A stretch of 8,451 nucleotides of DNA from Desulfuromusa sp. (GTDB taxonomy: Bacteria; Desulfobacterota; Desulfuromonadia; Desulfuromonadales; Geopsychrobacteraceae): contig JAGLDI010000196.1 in the NCBI GenBank assembly GCA_023145655.1, forward strand, positions 1-8,451, written 5' to 3'. Shown here in pieces: positions 7,081 through 8,451 of this stretch; position 1 is the stretch's first letter, and every line of letters starts with the position of its first letter. Both the position numbers and the translations under genes were made by a program. The notes under the pieces were generated by a model. That model worked only from the letters and a program-made list of their open reading frames with translations, was not told where the DNA came from and searched no databases.

Positions 7081-7155
7081 GCGACAAAAATCAGAGAACA
7101 AAAAGATCTATTCAATTTAAAAGACGTCCCTGAGTACCATGATGATCAAAATAGT

Positions 7156-8451
7156 TCAAAGGGGTTTGTTCCGTAAATGCCTGGTAAAATAGAGGAAAAG
7201 AACCACCAGGCAAATAGTAAAATACCAGATGAACCAGGGGAGGGAATCAACAAAGACCGTATTCTTGAGGGTTTCCCCGGCTATATCAAGCTGTTCAGCA
7301 CTGATTTTATCGCGTAAGTGAGCCAATAGCAGCGCGTAAAGAATCCCGATTCCACCATAGCCAAGATTCAGAAACAGCCCCTTGAAACTGAGGACCGTTG
7401 CCCGTTGTTCGGAGTTGGTTGCCTGATTCAAGTAATAGCTGAGAAAGAATCCGAGAAAGTAGAGGGTACTGAATAAAAGCAACGCAGGGAGAATTCCAAT
7501 TTTGGGCCAGGCTAAAGATATCCCGATTAATCCTGCCAGAATTAACCCTGCGGTAAACAACAGGTTGAAAAGAGCTGATTTTTTTTCACTCAATCGACGT
7601 GCCACTCCAGGGATAAAAAACCCAAATAGCGCCAATACTGAGCCAAGAACGCCAAACAATGCTTCAGGAACTTCAATGATACGATAATATTGACTGGCCA
7701 TTGTTATGATCATCCGAACAACGCTGTCATAAAGCAGCCCAAACAGCATTAAACCCAACACAAAGGGGGTGCGGAAGATCCACCGCCCGGCTTCCCAGAC
7801 AAGCTGAAATGATTGATTGATCGCTTTGCAACTTTGCTTCCCCGGATTCTTCTCCTTGCCGGTAATCTCCCGCATCTGTAAGGTTGTCAGCAGAACCAGA
7901 ACTGCGGAGACCAGGGTGAAGTAAATCGGCAAACGCAAGGTTTCTTCCCGGGAGATTGTCATCCCCAGTCCGAGCAGGTTGGCCCCTTTCTGCATCAACT
8001 GTGGATCATAGATCACCCCACCCAGGGTCATGGCGATAAAAAATCCGATCGATTGCACCTGCACCTGCCGCTCAAGAACCCGCCCCCAATCTTTTATATC
8101 CCCTTCCTGTTGCAAACTGTCGTAGGCAAGTGCTTCATCGGCACCACTGGCCGCTGCTTCTGCCATCCCGCTCAATATCCGGTTGAGGACAAAGACCCAG
8201 AACAGGAGTGTCAGGTTGGAGCGGGGGACAAAGGCCCAGATCGCAATTTCCACAACCATCAGAACACCGGCAAAGACCAGTAGGTTCCGCCGACCAATAG
8301 TATCCGCCAGGGCACCGGATGGGACTTCACAGAGGACAATTGTTGCTGCCCAGACTGCATTGAGGATGGCAAATTGCGACAGGGTCAGACCAAAATCAAG
8401 AAACAGGATGGAAAAAACCGGATAGTAGAACCGGGCATTGAACAATACCCG
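7156..8451 (-). CDS. Major facilitator superfamily transporter, N-terminus outside window
   Basis: An inner-membrane secondary transporter with 431 visible residues. The frame stays open to the window edge: a TTG at 8445 is the first possible start, but two more sense codons precede it and the protein already begins inside TM1, so the true start is probably a little further upstream. Numbering from that TTG, about 12 hydrophobic segments are visible (near 8-28, 30-43, 55-73, 80-98, 131-149, 172-190, 228-250, 262-281, 292-312, 318-338, 355-378, 402-421). The MFS loop 2-3 signature appears as GALADTIGRR (44-53). SGADEALAYDSL (100-111) after TM4 and SEQRATVLSF (344-353) before TM11 are marks of an MFS subgroup often annotated as drug-type exporters, but the substrate cannot be told. 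A hydrophilic loop of about 30 residues (191-222) separates the two halves, as usual. The palindromic repeat lies just downstream. Confidence 0.92.
   Translation of the reverse strand, partial: RVLFNARFYYPVFSILFLDFGLTLSQFAILNAVWAATIVLCEVPSGALADTIGRRNLLVFAGVLMVVEIAIWAFVPRSNLTLLFWVFVLNRILSGMAEAAASGADEALAYDSLQQEGDIKDWGRVLERQVQVQSIGFFIAMTLGGVIYDPQLMQKGANLLGLGMTISREETLRLPIYFTLVSAVLVLLTTLQMREITGKEKNPGKQSCKAINQSFQLVWEAGRWIFRTPFVLGLMLFGLLYDSVVRMIITMASQYYRIIEVPEALFGVLGSVLALFGFFIPGVARRLSEKKSALFNLLFTAGLILAGLIGISLAWPKIGILPALLLFSTLYFLGFFLSYYLNQATNSEQRATVLSFKGLFLNLGYGGIGILYALLLAHLRDKISAEQLDIAGETLKNTVFVDSLPWFIWYFTICLVVLFLYFTRHLRNKPL

Noticed and set aside
6842..7087. Minus-strand 81-codon reading frame across the start of the lipoprotein gene and the palindromic repeat
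   Set aside because: It overlaps the signal-sequence coding region in another frame and is mostly repeat sequence. Its composition is that of the spurious peptides such repeats produce.

Overview
The window looks like chromosomal DNA of a Gram-negative, probably anaerobic bacterium. My best guess is a Desulfuromonas/Geobacter/Pelobacter-type deltaproteobacterium (Desulfuromonadota). This is inferred from an AsmA-like DUF748 protein, a lipobox lipoprotein, the LIQTCGR variant of the UvrB helicase motif, a selenocysteine tRNA beside a molybdenum-cofactor gene, and a GTTGAAAAA-ended palindromic repeat of a kind I associate with that group. No database search was possible, so the taxonomy is tentative.

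Layout. Positions 2-4117 (+ strand) carry a compact, probably co-transcribed run: the C-terminal part of a DUF748 envelope protein, a secreted M23 peptidase with its own signal peptide, and uvrB. The gaps are 19 and 5 nt. A 176-nt gap then holds an imperfect 25-bp inverted repeat (4135-4245) and is followed by moeA (4294-5511). A short spacer with a good sigma70-type promoter leads into selC, the UGA-decoding tRNA-Sec (5567-5662). A small cysteine-rich protein with a STAS/SpoIIAA-like look follows (5690-6061), with no obvious promoter or terminator between it and the tRNA. The remaining genes are on the minus strand and converge on this block: a SPOR + NlpC/P60 lipoprotein (6090-6887), a 164-bp nested palindromic repeat (6917-7080), and a major facilitator superfamily transporter (7156-8451) whose N-terminus lies beyond the window.

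How the parts relate. Two peptidoglycan-active enzymes (M23 and NlpC/P60) and the DUF748 protein point to cell-envelope maintenance, while uvrB is housekeeping nucleotide excision repair. The moeA-selC neighbourhood is functionally suggestive because formate dehydrogenases and related enzymes often need both a pterin-bound Mo/W cofactor and selenocysteine, but no such enzyme is visible here.

I do not see a defence system, CRISPR array, prophage, integrase or transposase. Most genes are ordinary. The items worth a second look are the two inverted-repeat elements, the unusual bulges in the tRNA-Sec, the cysteine-rich protein behind it, and the substituted zinc ligand in the M23 peptidase.
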